DNA of 63,133 nt from Blautia sp. (GTDB taxonomy: Bacteria > Bacillota > Clostridia > Lachnospirales > Lachnospiraceae). Positions 17,313 through 25,590 of this stretch are shown one piece after another. Position 1 is the first letter of the stretch. The number at the start of each line of letters is the position of its first letter. The notes under the pieces are model-generated. The model saw nothing but the letters and a program-made list of their open reading frames with translations. It did not search any database and was not told the DNA's origin. The position numbers were made by a program, and so were the translations under genes. The stretch is from the NCBI GenBank assembly GCA_022769545.1, contig JALEJS010000037.1, forward strand, positions 1-63,133, in the 5' to 3' direction.

Positions 17313-18414
17313 GATTTTTGTAACGAAGGCAGTGCTTCCTCCCTTTGAAGAATATATAGAAGAAATTCGGGAAATCTGGGATACACGCTGGCTGACCAAC
17401 ATGGGAAAAAAACATGAGCGGTTGGAGGAAAAACTGAAGGATTATTTAAAAGCAGAAAGACTGTCCCTGATGTGCAACGGACATCTGTCTCTGGAGCTGT
17501 GTCTGCAGGCCCTGGGGCTGACCGGGGAGGTTATCACCACGCCTTTTACCTTCGCATCCACTACCCATGCGATCGTGCGGAACGGTCTGAAGCCGGTGTT
17601 TTGTGATATTGAAGAGGAGACATATACATTGGATCCGGAAAAGATCGAAGGTCTGATTACGGAACATACCTCGGCAATTCTGCCGGTTCATGTATATGGG
17701 AATGTGTGTGATGTCCGTCGGATTCAGGAAATTGCAGAACGGCATCATCTGAAGGTGATCTATGATGCGGCACATGCCTTTGGCGTGGAAGTAAATGACC
17801 GGGGAATCGGCAGCTTCGGAGATGCGTCGATTTTCAGCTTTCATGCAACAAAGGTCTATAATACCATTGAGGGCGGAGCTGTCTGCTTTTCGGATGAAGA
17901 GCTTGGAGAAAGGCTTTATCAGCTTAAAAATTTCGGTATTATGGGTCCGGAGGAAATCGAAGCCATTGGGGCAAACGCCAAAATGAACGAGATGCAGGCC
18001 GCCATGGGACTGTGCAATCTGCGGTATGTTGACGAAAATATACGGAAACGGCGTGTTCTGTGGGAACTGTATCAGGAGCAGCTTTCCGGACTGGAAGGGC
18101 TTATTTTGCCCCGGCGGGCCCGGCATATAAAGTCCAATTATGCGTACTTTCCTGTGGTTTTTGATCCGGATGTGTTTGGCTGCGGACGTGATGAGGCAGC
18201 AGAACGGCTTGCGGATAAGGGAATCCACGTGAGAAAGTACTTTTATCCTTTGACGAGCGATTTCCATTGTTATCTGGGATATCTGGATCCGGGAGACACA
18301 CCTGTGGCACGGAAAATTTCAGAAAATGTAATAACCTTGCCCCTGTATCCGGAGCTGGAGCCGGAAACGGTGGTGAGAATCTGCAGGGAAATCCGGCAAA
18401 TGAAACAGATATAG
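17302..18414 (+). CDS. DegT/DnrJ/EryC1 sugar aminotransferase
   Basis: About 370 aa. It uses PLP to transaminate a nucleotide-linked keto-sugar. Motifs: TTPFTFASTTHAI, VYDAAHAFG-type Asp region (residues ~155), and FHATKVYNTIEGGA holding the PLP-binding Lys. Length and sequence fit the subgroup making 3- or 4-amino-4,6-dideoxyhexoses (VioA/FdtB/RffA-like). The amino group would be a natural site for acylation. The gene sits between the flippase and the WbqC gene and overlaps the former by 11 bp. Confidence 0.9.
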   Translation: MKDEIFVTKAVLPPFEEYIEEIREIWDTRWLTNMGKKHERLEEKLKDYLKAERLSLMCNGHLSLELCLQALGLTGEVITTPFTFASTTHAIVRNGLKPVFCDIEEETYTLDPEKIEGLITEHTSAILPVHVYGNVCDVRRIQEIAERHHLKVIYDAAHAFGVEVNDRGIGSFGDASIFSFHATKVYNTIEGGAVCFSDEELGERLYQLKNFGIMGPEEIEAIGANAKMNEMQAAMGLCNLRYVDENIRKRRVLWELYQEQLSGLEGLILPRRARHIKSNYAYFPVVFDPDVFGCGRDEAAERLADKGIHVRKYFYPLTSDFHCYLGYLDPGDTPVARKISENVITLPLYPELEPETVVRICREIRQMKQI

Positions 18415-18435
18415 AGGGGCTACAGAACGGAAAAT

Positions 18436-19143
18436 ATGAAGATTGGAATTATGCAGCCATACTTCTTTCCGTATATCGGGTACTGGCAGCTGATGAAGCA
18501 GACGGATAAGTATGTGATTTATGATGATGTAAATTATATTAAAGGGGGATGGATCAACCGAAACCGTATCCTTGTGAACGGTAAAGCGGTTTATTTCAAT
18601 GTGCCCACTGTGGGTGCCAGCCCGAATAAAAAAATATGGGAAGTTGGAACGGATATTTCAGAATTTTATCTGAAAAAAGCATCCCGGCGGCTGGCTGGTG
18701 CTTATGGGAAGGCACCGTATTTTGAAGAGGTGTTTTCGGATATCATGAAGCTGATGGAGATTCCGGCGGATCATCTCAGTGAATATCTGATTGCTCTGAT
18801 TGTGGGAATTGCTCGAAGGCTGGATATTTCAACAGAATTTTTTGTTTCCTCCAGGCTGAACTGTGCTCCCGAAATGCATGGGGAAGCGCGGGTGATGGAA
18901 ATCTGCCGCGCTCTTGGCGGGACTGTTTACTATAATGCGATAGGCGGCAGGGCACTTTATTCCTATGAGCATTTCCGGGAAAAAGGCCTGAAGCTGGAAT
19001 TTGTGAAAAGCAGGGAAATCAGATACCGGCAGTTTGGAGATGATTTTATCCCCAACCTGTCGATTATTGATGTATTGATGTTTAACGGCTGGGAGCAGAC
19101 TCGAAAATACCTGGAGGAAACAGAGATTATATGCGAAAGATGA
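18436..19143 (+). CDS. WbqC-like family protein
   Basis: About 235 aa. It begins with the WbqC signature IGIMQPYFFPYIGYWQL, followed by DKYVIYDDVNYIKGGWINRNRI. WbqC-like proteins occur in O-antigen and surface-glycan clusters next to aminotransferases. Their role is thought to be attachment of an acyl or aminoacyl group to an aminosugar, but this is not firmly established. It overlaps the next gene by 13 bp. Confidence 0.85.
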   Translation: MKIGIMQPYFFPYIGYWQLMKQTDKYVIYDDVNYIKGGWINRNRILVNGKAVYFNVPTVGASPNKKIWEVGTDISEFYLKKASRRLAGAYGKAPYFEEVFSDIMKLMEIPADHLSEYLIALIVGIARRLDISTEFFVSSRLNCAPEMHGEARVMEICRALGGTVYYNAIGGRALYSYEHFREKGLKLEFVKSREIRYRQFGDDFIPNLSIIDVLMFNGWEQTRKYLEETEIICER

Positions 19144-20426
19144 TTTCCGATGCAGGTCAGGTGGCAAAAAAGGCAGCAGATCTGGTGAAAGAATTTATTT
19201 CGGGAAAGGGAATGGACATGAAAGATACATATTGGGATTTTTTTGATGGGGTACATAAAAATCTGTCGGATTATTATTTCAGATGGTATTTTGACAGGCC
19301 TATGGTGATTACGTCACAGAGGGATGAGGAGCTTCACCGCGTGCAGGAGCTTCTGGCCAGAAGCCTCCATTATTACGCAGAGCATTATCGGGAATATCTG
19401 GATGTGATTCCCTATGAGAAACGCGTTCTGGAAATTCTGGATATGACACAGGGAAAGGAATACCATCTGGGAACATTCCGGCCGGATTATATTATCAGCA
19501 GGAATGATGAAATACAGGTATGTGAAATTACGTCCCGATTTTTCGGAAACGGATATTTTCTTTCTTTTTTTGCGGATAAAAGAGGGAGGCAGCTTGCGGC
19601 AGAAGCCGGCATTACGGTACAGGATCATCGCATGGAAGACATGCTGCAGTTTTTTGCCTCACTGGCGGATGGGTATGAGAAGGTGTGTGTGGTAAAAAGT
19701 GCAGACCGGTCAGATTCCATACGGCTGTATGTTCCCTTCTATACAGCATTGGGGAAGGAAGTAACGGTCCTGGAGGCAGAGGAGATTGAAGAAAAGGAGG
19801 ACGCTTTGTCCCATGCGCTGATCCTCAGTGCTCTGAATCAGAAGGACATCCTGAAGCTGCCGGAGCGGATTCTGAAGAAAATGATAGATGGAATGCACTA
19901 TAATGATTTTCGCAGTGTATTTCTGGCGCATGATAAGCGGGTGTTTACGTTGTTCTTTATGGATGAATTTACAGAACACTTTCTGTCGGAGGAGGAGACT
20001 GCATTTCTTCGCAGTCATGTGATTCCCACCTGTGTTTACGGTCGGAACCATGAGATCTGGGAAGATGCCAGAGCCCATAAAGATCAATATATTCTGAAAC
20101 ATTACTGTCTGGGAAAAAGTGAAAAGGTATTTGCCGGGTGTATGACGGAACAGGAGGAGTGGGAAGGATTATGGACTTCCGGAGATGTCCGGGAAATGAT
20201 TCTGCAGCCCTTTATCAGGCAGAGAACCTGTGAAAATGTCTGGGAAGGAGAGCGATATACGGAGTATATCGCGGGAACGATTCTGTGTATTGATGATGAT
20301 TATTACGGAACCGGTCTGTTTCGGTCTTCCTCGCTGCCGGTTCTGAACAAAGGCGATGACAGAAAGGTGGGAATCCTTCTGACGGATGACTGGGAAAAAT
20401 TTCAGGGGAACTGTCTGCTTTTGTAG
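19131..20426 (+). CDS. Putative divergent, circularly permuted ATP-grasp protein
   Basis: About 431 aa from 19131; starts at 19212 or 19218 are also possible and have AAAGGGA close upstream. I do not recognise an exact family. Several stretches resemble the glutathionylspermidine-synthase-like circularly permuted ATP-grasp fold. FRPDYIISRNDEIQVCEI has the pattern of the metal/substrate strand that normally ends in EI(N). YILKHYCLGKSEKVFAG followed by EEWEGLW and MILQPFI resembles the nucleotide-binding lysine strand, loop and hinge, though with fewer glycines. GTILCIDDDYYGTGLFRSSS resembles the C-terminal strand. If right, it would form an amide or ester bond on the glycan or its aminosugar. 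Last gene of the cluster. Confidence 0.5.
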   Translation: MRKMISDAGQVAKKAADLVKEFISGKGMDMKDTYWDFFDGVHKNLSDYYFRWYFDRPMVITSQRDEELHRVQELLARSLHYYAEHYREYLDVIPYEKRVLEILDMTQGKEYHLGTFRPDYIISRNDEIQVCEITSRFFGNGYFLSFFADKRGRQLAAEAGITVQDHRMEDMLQFFASLADGYEKVCVVKSADRSDSIRLYVPFYTALGKEVTVLEAEEIEEKEDALSHALILSALNQKDILKLPERILKKMIDGMHYNDFRSVFLAHDKRVFTLFFMDEFTEHFLSEEETAFLRSHVIPTCVYGRNHEIWEDARAHKDQYILKHYCLGKSEKVFAGCMTEQEEWEGLWTSGDVREMILQPFIRQRTCENVWEGERYTEYIAGTILCIDDDYYGTGLFRSSSLPVLNKGDDRKVGILLTDDWEKFQGNCLLL

Positions 20427-20438
20427 ACAGCTCCCCTG
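20404..20438. terminator. Stem-loop at the convergent ends of the glycan cluster and radical SAM gene
   Basis: AGGGGAACTGTCT and AGACAGCTCCCCT arms enclose GCTTTTGT. The hairpin overlaps the last codons of the glycan cluster. There is no T-run on either side, so it may protect 3' ends rather than terminate. Confidence 0.5.
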
Positions 20439-20446
20439 CTGTTATC

Positions 20447-21808
20447 TCAGTCATTTTTCTTAAATAAATTGGACTGATAACCCAGACACTGGAATCCGTT
20501 GGAATTGATGATGGGGATGAGGCTGTTGTCAATTTTCAGCTGCTTTCTTACCCAGTAGCAGATACTGGTGGTCATGCCCAGGGTCTGTGTGTAATCCATC
20601 ATTTTCCGGATGTTCGTGATGCTGAGAGCCCGGTCGGGAGCGGTTCTGCCGCGCTGCTTTTTGTGGTCGGCGTTGGATGGCATAATATAATCCTCGTACA
20701 GCTCTTTTTCCAGAGATTTGTCAAAGTATCCCAGCCACTGACCCAGCATTGCCAGGTTTTCCATACAGGCGGTAAGGAACTCCGGTTTATAGTTGACGAT
20801 GCCGGCAGCATGGAGAGCGTCGAAAAACTCTTTGATATGCTCCTGCGTCAGATATGGCGTGAAAATCGGCTGTACAAGAGCGGAATTTGCCATGATTCCG
20901 TTTTCCTGACAGAGAGCGACGGCTTTCAGACGTTCCTCGATGGGAGCGGCATAAGGCTCCAGAATATTGCGGAATTCCGCCGGCATAATGGAAACACTGG
21001 TGTTGAATTGCATATGATCCTTCAGTTTAATGAAAAGGTCAAGGATGGTTTCTCCCTCATATTCGCAGAGCAGATGACGCACACCGGCTTTGGAGGCAAT
21101 GAAAAGTCTCGCGTTGGAGTCGGGATATTCCTCAAAATGCGCAATAAATTCTTTGAGGATTTTATGAGCAATGCCGGTTTTTAAGGTTGGTTCCTGCAAT
21201 GCTTCTGTTTTCGGGGAAAAATAATAGTAGTGATTCCAGTTCTTTCCTTTGCTGATTTCGGTAATCTGCCGTTCGATCTCTTTTTTGCGCTCCGGCTGTG
21301 ATTCGATTGCATCGGCAAGTTCTTTTAACAGATGGTTCTTTTTCTGGATATCTTCCTGGGAAGCGGGTTTAAGGGGTGTTCCGTTCATTTCTTTTAACAG
21401 CTTCCGTACATAAAGGTGATAATTGCCATAGGCGGTCAGGGTCTGTTCGTGTACACCGTCTGTTACAAGACAGTACTGGCAGCCTACATTGCATCCCTTC
21501 ACAGGATTGATCTCGAAGGTAAGCGTAGGGCAGCGTCCGGTATAATTGTGAATTTCTGTTTCCACCTCATCGGGATCGATGTCTTCGATGACAAGACGGG
21601 AAACGGGGATAACGGTTTTGTTCTTCATTCGTTCCATGAAAATACGTGATCCGTTAATCAGACCGGCCAGAGTCTGAGAAGAAGGGGTGACCGTAACTCC
21701 AAGTCGATCCAGATAAGCCTGGTCAACGATCTGGGGCTCAAAGCCATCCAGGGAGTATACATCCCTGTCATGGGAGTAAAAGCTGGTGAAAGTCATTTCT
21801 TTTTTCAT
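20447..21808 (-). CDS. Radical SAM protein, spore-photolyase-like
   Basis: About 453 aa from the ATG at 21808 (AGGGA 9 bp upstream); an in-frame extension of 37 residues to 21919 runs through a structured leader and is unlikely to be translated. The [4Fe-4S] motif CNVGCQYC (CxxxCxxC) lies at about residue 105, after TLTFEINPVKG, the context seen in spore photoproduct lyase and COG1533 proteins. The barrel continues with LFIASKAGVRHLL and FNTSVSIMP. The C-terminus adds a helical part (RAPDRALSITNIRKMMDY) with winged-helix look, not found in the core family. Substrate unknown; DNA repair is possible but not shown. Confidence 0.75.
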   Translation of the reverse strand: MKKEMTFTSFYSHDRDVYSLDGFEPQIVDQAYLDRLGVTVTPSSQTLAGLINGSRIFMERMKNKTVIPVSRLVIEDIDPDEVETEIHNYTGRCPTLTFEINPVKGCNVGCQYCLVTDGVHEQTLTAYGNYHLYVRKLLKEMNGTPLKPASQEDIQKKNHLLKELADAIESQPERKKEIERQITEISKGKNWNHYYYFSPKTEALQEPTLKTGIAHKILKEFIAHFEEYPDSNARLFIASKAGVRHLLCEYEGETILDLFIKLKDHMQFNTSVSIMPAEFRNILEPYAAPIEERLKAVALCQENGIMANSALVQPIFTPYLTQEHIKEFFDALHAAGIVNYKPEFLTACMENLAMLGQWLGYFDKSLEKELYEDYIMPSNADHKKQRGRTAPDRALSITNIRKMMDYTQTLGMTTSICYWVRKQLKIDNSLIPIINSNGFQCLGYQSNLFKKND

Positions 21809-21880
21809 CTGTGATTCCCTGTGATATTCACGAGAGCAGAAAATACCACATTCCTTTCCTTTGATGATGTTGGGTTCAAA

Positions 21881-21929
21881 GATACCACACGGATTGTTCC
21901 GCATTTCATGCTTCCACAATCCTGGTATC
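21881..21929 (-). ncRNA. Structured 5' leader element, copy A
   Basis: On the minus strand the segment folds as GATACCA and GGATTGT pairing with ACAATCC and TGGTATC, with an inner GCAT-GAA-ATGC hairpin. It begins about 14 nt after a TATAAT box (21943-21948) and ends ~70 nt before the radical SAM start. Close copies occur at 29405 and 51022. Confidence 0.45.
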
Positions 21930-21991
21930 CCCTGATTATTTCATTATACAACAAATAAAAACAGAAATAAAGAAAAAACCCGAAACGCAGA

Positions 21992-22029
21992 CCAGACTGG
22001 CTTCTGCAAAAAGACAAAAGCCAGTCTGG
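21992..22029 (-). terminator. Terminator of the D-serine/HAD operon
   Basis: CCAGACTGGCTT/AAGCCAGTCTGG arms; on the minus strand it is followed after ~14 nt by a run of six T. Confidence 0.65.
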
Positions 22030-22836
22030 TTAAAAGAATTTCTCGATCACCTCTGCAATGCCATCGTGATCGTTATCATGTTCCGTGACATAGGTGGCCA
22101 CATTTTTTAGTTTTTCCTGAGCATTTGCCATGGCTACTCCCAGGCCGGCAAACTGTATCATGGAGATGTCGTTGAAGCTGTCACCGCAGCAGACCGTTTC
22201 TTCCCGGCGGATACCAAGAATTTTCAGAAGATGCATAAGACTGTATGCCTTGTCCACGTTTTTGGGGACAACCTCCAGAAAGCACGGCTCGGAGCGGAAA
22301 ATTTCTGTCTCGTGATAGTATTTGCAGGCGAAAACAGGCTCCAGTGCTTCGATATCTTCCGGTGATCCGGTGAGGAGGCAGCCGTTTACCGGAAAGTTTA
22401 CGGCTGCCCGAAAGTTTTCACGGTATTCTACCGGCATATTGCTGATCCGGGATTCCAGTGCCATATAAGGATCCGGCTCGGTTCCGGCAATCAGATTCCG
22501 GTCAGAATAGGTTACGATACCGAGATTGTATTTGAGGGCATCCTTCCAGAGACGAATCGGAATATGGGCCGGTAGATACTTTTCGTAAACGCATTTCCGG
22601 GTCTGGAAATTGATGATTTTGGCTCCGTTAAAAGAAATAATATAGTTTCCAAAACGCTGAAATTCCAGCTCTCTGGCAATGGAAAACACACCCTTCGGGG
22701 AGCGCCCCGAGGCAATTGCCACGAGGACGCCTTTTTCCTGAAGGTGTATCACCGCTTTGCGTGTTTTTTCCAGGACTTTTTTGTCAGAGTTTGTCACTGT
22801 TCCATCAATATCTAAAACCAGCAATTTGTATTTCAT
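22030..22836 (-). CDS. Cof-type HAD hydrolase
   Basis: About 268 aa. HAD motif I LDIDGTVTNSD, motif II region AIASGRSPKG, motif III Lys and motif IV CCGDSFNDISMI, with the C2b cap domain between (residues ~85-190). These cytoplasmic phosphatases act on sugar phosphates, flavin or pyridoxal phosphates; no substrate can be assigned. It is the last gene of the DeoR operon, only 6 bp after dsdA, so it is co-expressed with D-serine catabolism. Removal of a phosphate from a PLP- or serine-related compound would fit but is a guess. Confidence 0.85.
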   Translation of the reverse strand: MKYKLLVLDIDGTVTNSDKKVLEKTRKAVIHLQEKGVLVAIASGRSPKGVFSIARELEFQRFGNYIISFNGAKIINFQTRKCVYEKYLPAHIPIRLWKDALKYNLGIVTYSDRNLIAGTEPDPYMALESRISNMPVEYRENFRAAVNFPVNGCLLTGSPEDIEALEPVFACKYYHETEIFRSEPCFLEVVPKNVDKAYSLMHLLKILGIRREETVCCGDSFNDISMIQFAGLGVAMANAQEKLKNVATYVTEHDNDHDGIAEVIEKFF

Positions 22837-22842
22837 AGAATT

Positions 22843-24162
22843 TTATAATCCTGTTTTAATGTAAATCTCCCTGGTTTCTTCCGGTACCATACGGCCGCCG
22901 GTTGCCCAGGCGATATGGGTAGCGTGTTTCATTTTGTCCGTCAGTCCCTGCGTCTCGATATATTTTTTCATGTCTTCCGGACGGATCAGAGCTGCGAAAG
23001 CGGCACAGGAGCTTGGCTCGATAAAGATATCTTCTTCTTTCAGCAATCCGCGCATCAGATCATACAGCTTGTGATCCTGAATGGTGGCGATACCGGAGAG
23101 CATAGGCTGAACCACTCTTCCCACAAATGCGGATGGACGTCCTACCGCAAGTCCGTCTGCGTCTGTTCTTCCGTCAATTCCAAAGTCTTTTACACTGACC
23201 CCATCGTGCAGACCGGTGGCCATTCCAAGCATCATACAGCAGGCGTGGGTCGGTTCTGTAAAGAAACAGTGCACATTGTCGCCGAAAAGCTGTTTGATTC
23301 CGTAGGTGACACCGCCCGGGGCTCCGCCGATTCCACAGGGAATATAGACAAAGAGAGGATGTTCCTCATCCACGATGATATTCTGCGCATCGAGCTGTGC
23401 TTTCAGCCGTTCGCCGGCAACGCTGTAGCCCATGAACAGATTCTGGGAATTTTCGTCATCTACAAAATAGCTCATGGGATCCTGGTCCGAATTTTTGCGG
23501 CCCTGCTCAACAGCGGCACAATAGTCGTCAGCATATTCGATGACCTCCACTCCCCGGCTGCGAAGCAGATCTTTTTTCCACTGCTTTGCGTCGGCAGACA
23601 TGTGGACGATCACATGGAAGCCCAGCTTGGCACTCATGATGCCGATGCTCATTCCGAGATTTCCGGTACTTCCCACCTGGACGGTATGTCTGCCGAAGAA
23701 TTCCAGAAATTCCGGTTCTGCCAGGATGCTGTAGTCATCCGTTTCTTTCAGCATTCCGGCCTCCAGTGCAAGATCCTCTGCATGCTTAAGAACCTCATAA
23801 ATGCCTCCGCGGGCTTTTACCGATCCGGATACCGGAAGATCACTGTCCATTTTCAGCATCAGTGTTCCTTCAATGCCGGCATCATAACCGGTGTTCAGGA
23901 AGTTCTGCATGGAGGGAATGGCGCGAAGCTCGGATTCGATGATTCCGTTTTTCTCTTCCAGCTCCGGGAAAACTTTTTTCAGGTAAGGAGCGAAGCGAAG
24001 CAGGCGGTCGCTGGCATCTTTGATCTGTGCCGGATTTACTTCCGTAATATTCTGCTCTGCCTCGGGAAGCATTTTGTCGTTCAGCCAGAAGGTTTCTTTC
24101 AGAGCTGCGGCATCTGCCACAGCAGGAATTGTATTGATAAAAGTCTGTAATTCTGCTCTCAT
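22843..24162 (-). CDS. dsdA: D-serine ammonia-lyase
   Basis: About 439 aa, the normal length of DsdA. It converts D-serine to pyruvate and ammonia with PLP. The PLP lysine lies in SGSVKARGG (residue ~118), and the phosphate-binding glycine loop is IPCGIGGAPGG. FGRHTVQVGSTGNLGMSIG is also typical of DsdA. Neighbour genes (AgcS-type amino-acid symporter upstream, HAD downstream) suggest an uptake-and-degradation unit for a D-amino acid or serine derivative. Confidence 0.93.
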   Translation of the reverse strand: MRAELQTFINTIPAVADAAALKETFWLNDKMLPEAEQNITEVNPAQIKDASDRLLRFAPYLKKVFPELEEKNGIIESELRAIPSMQNFLNTGYDAGIEGTLMLKMDSDLPVSGSVKARGGIYEVLKHAEDLALEAGMLKETDDYSILAEPEFLEFFGRHTVQVGSTGNLGMSIGIMSAKLGFHVIVHMSADAKQWKKDLLRSRGVEVIEYADDYCAAVEQGRKNSDQDPMSYFVDDENSQNLFMGYSVAGERLKAQLDAQNIIVDEEHPLFVYIPCGIGGAPGGVTYGIKQLFGDNVHCFFTEPTHACCMMLGMATGLHDGVSVKDFGIDGRTDADGLAVGRPSAFVGRVVQPMLSGIATIQDHKLYDLMRGLLKEEDIFIEPSSCAAFAALIRPEDMKKYIETQGLTDKMKHATHIAWATGGRMVPEETREIYIKTGL

Positions 24163-24192
24163 GTCAGTTATGATTCCTTTCTCATCAGATGA

Positions 24193-25578
24193 TTATTTTG
24201 CAGAGGACGCTTCGGATTCCGTCTGCTTCAGATACCCGTTTTTCGGGTTGGTAAATTCATGGAGAAGATTTCTTACTTCCGGTCCGAGAATGATCAGGGC
24301 AATGACGTTTGGGATGATCAGAAGCCCCAGAGCGCAGTCCTGAATGGACCATACCATGTCGATGGTGCTCAGGCTGCCGATCATAATCAGAACCGGGAAC
24401 AGGAACCGGTAAATGACAGCTCCTTTTGGGTGTTTCAGATAAGTCAGACTCACGTGACCGAAATACCACTGACTCATAATGGAGGTTCCTGCAAATAAAA
24501 TCAGACTGATATATATGACAAACTGCAGTCCGGAAATGGTGGAACCAAAAGCGGCAGCGGCCAGTGTGGATGCCGTGGTATGTGTCTGATTGACGCCGGT
24601 GATCAGTACGGTAAATCCGGTGGTGCTGCACAGAAGGATCGTATCGATGAATACTTCCATGATTCCGTACATCCCCTGACGTACGGGATGATCTACCTGA
24701 GCGGCCGCATGGAGAACCGCAGCAGAGCCTTCGCCTGCCTCGTTGGAATACAGTCCTCTTGCCACACCGTAGCGCATGGCCTGTTTGATCGTGAGACCGG
24801 CAGCAGCGCCCACGCCGGCTTTTACGGTAAAGGCTCCTTTGAAAATGGATACCAGAACGCCGGGGAGGGACGTAATATTCAGCAGGATTACGATCAGACC
24901 GCCGAAAATATATAACACTGCCATCACAGGAACCACTTTTTCCGCAGTATGGACCAGACGCTTAAAGCCGCCGCTGATGATACAGGTCATGAGCAGGGCA
25001 AGAAGGATGCCGGTCACATAAGGAGGAAGAGAAAACGCTTCCTGAACCACGCCTGAGATGGTATTGGACTGAATCAGAGTCGCACCGGCATTCTGGATAA
25101 ACAGAAGAACCGCTACGATGGCGCCCACCCACTGTGCCTTGAAGCCATGGGCGATATAGTACATAGGGCCGCCGGTGATTTCACCGCTGTCGGTTTTTCC
25201 GTGATATCGGACACCAAGGGTGATTTCTGCAAATTTAGTGGCCATTCCAAGAAGAGCCGCAACCCACATCCAGAGCAGTGCCCCCGGTCCTCCGGAAAGA
25301 ATTGCGGTGGAGACTCCGACAATATTTCCGCTTCCCACGCAGCTGGCAATTGCAGTAAAAAGTGCCTGATTGGAAGAAAATTTTCCCGAATCGGTTTTGG
25401 TTTTTTTGCTGTTTTTCATTCCGCTGATAAAACTTTTCAGCACATACGGAAAAAAGCGTACCTGAACAAATCCGGTCATGATCGTATAATAGATTCCCAG
25501 ACCAAGAAGCATAAAGAGCATCCAGTCTTTCCACAGGAAATCGGCAGCTGTTTTAAAAAACGCTTCGATTGTACTCAT
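24193..25578 (-). CDS. Sodium:alanine/glycine symporter (AgcS/AlsT family)
   Basis: About 461 aa with 10-11 membrane segments. Family signatures include ATKFAEITLGVRYHG, ARGLYSNEAGEGSAAVLHAAA and MYGIMEVFIDTILLC. It imports small neutral amino acids with sodium. Lying between dsdA and the phosphodiesterase-like gene, it may carry D-serine or D-alanine. 31 bp separate it from dsdA and 12 bp from the upstream gene. Confidence 0.92.
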   Translation of the reverse strand: MSTIEAFFKTAADFLWKDWMLFMLLGLGIYYTIMTGFVQVRFFPYVLKSFISGMKNSKKTKTDSGKFSSNQALFTAIASCVGSGNIVGVSTAILSGGPGALLWMWVAALLGMATKFAEITLGVRYHGKTDSGEITGGPMYYIAHGFKAQWVGAIVAVLLFIQNAGATLIQSNTISGVVQEAFSLPPYVTGILLALLMTCIISGGFKRLVHTAEKVVPVMAVLYIFGGLIVILLNITSLPGVLVSIFKGAFTVKAGVGAAAGLTIKQAMRYGVARGLYSNEAGEGSAAVLHAAAQVDHPVRQGMYGIMEVFIDTILLCSTTGFTVLITGVNQTHTTASTLAAAAFGSTISGLQFVIYISLILFAGTSIMSQWYFGHVSLTYLKHPKGAVIYRFLFPVLIMIGSLSTIDMVWSIQDCALGLLIIPNVIALIILGPEVRNLLHEFTNPKNGYLKQTESEASSAK

Positions 25579-25590
25579 GGTTTGTCACCT

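Noticed and set aside
21809..21919. Extended N-terminus of the radical SAM protein
   Set aside because: It runs through the conserved structured leader and lacks an RBS.
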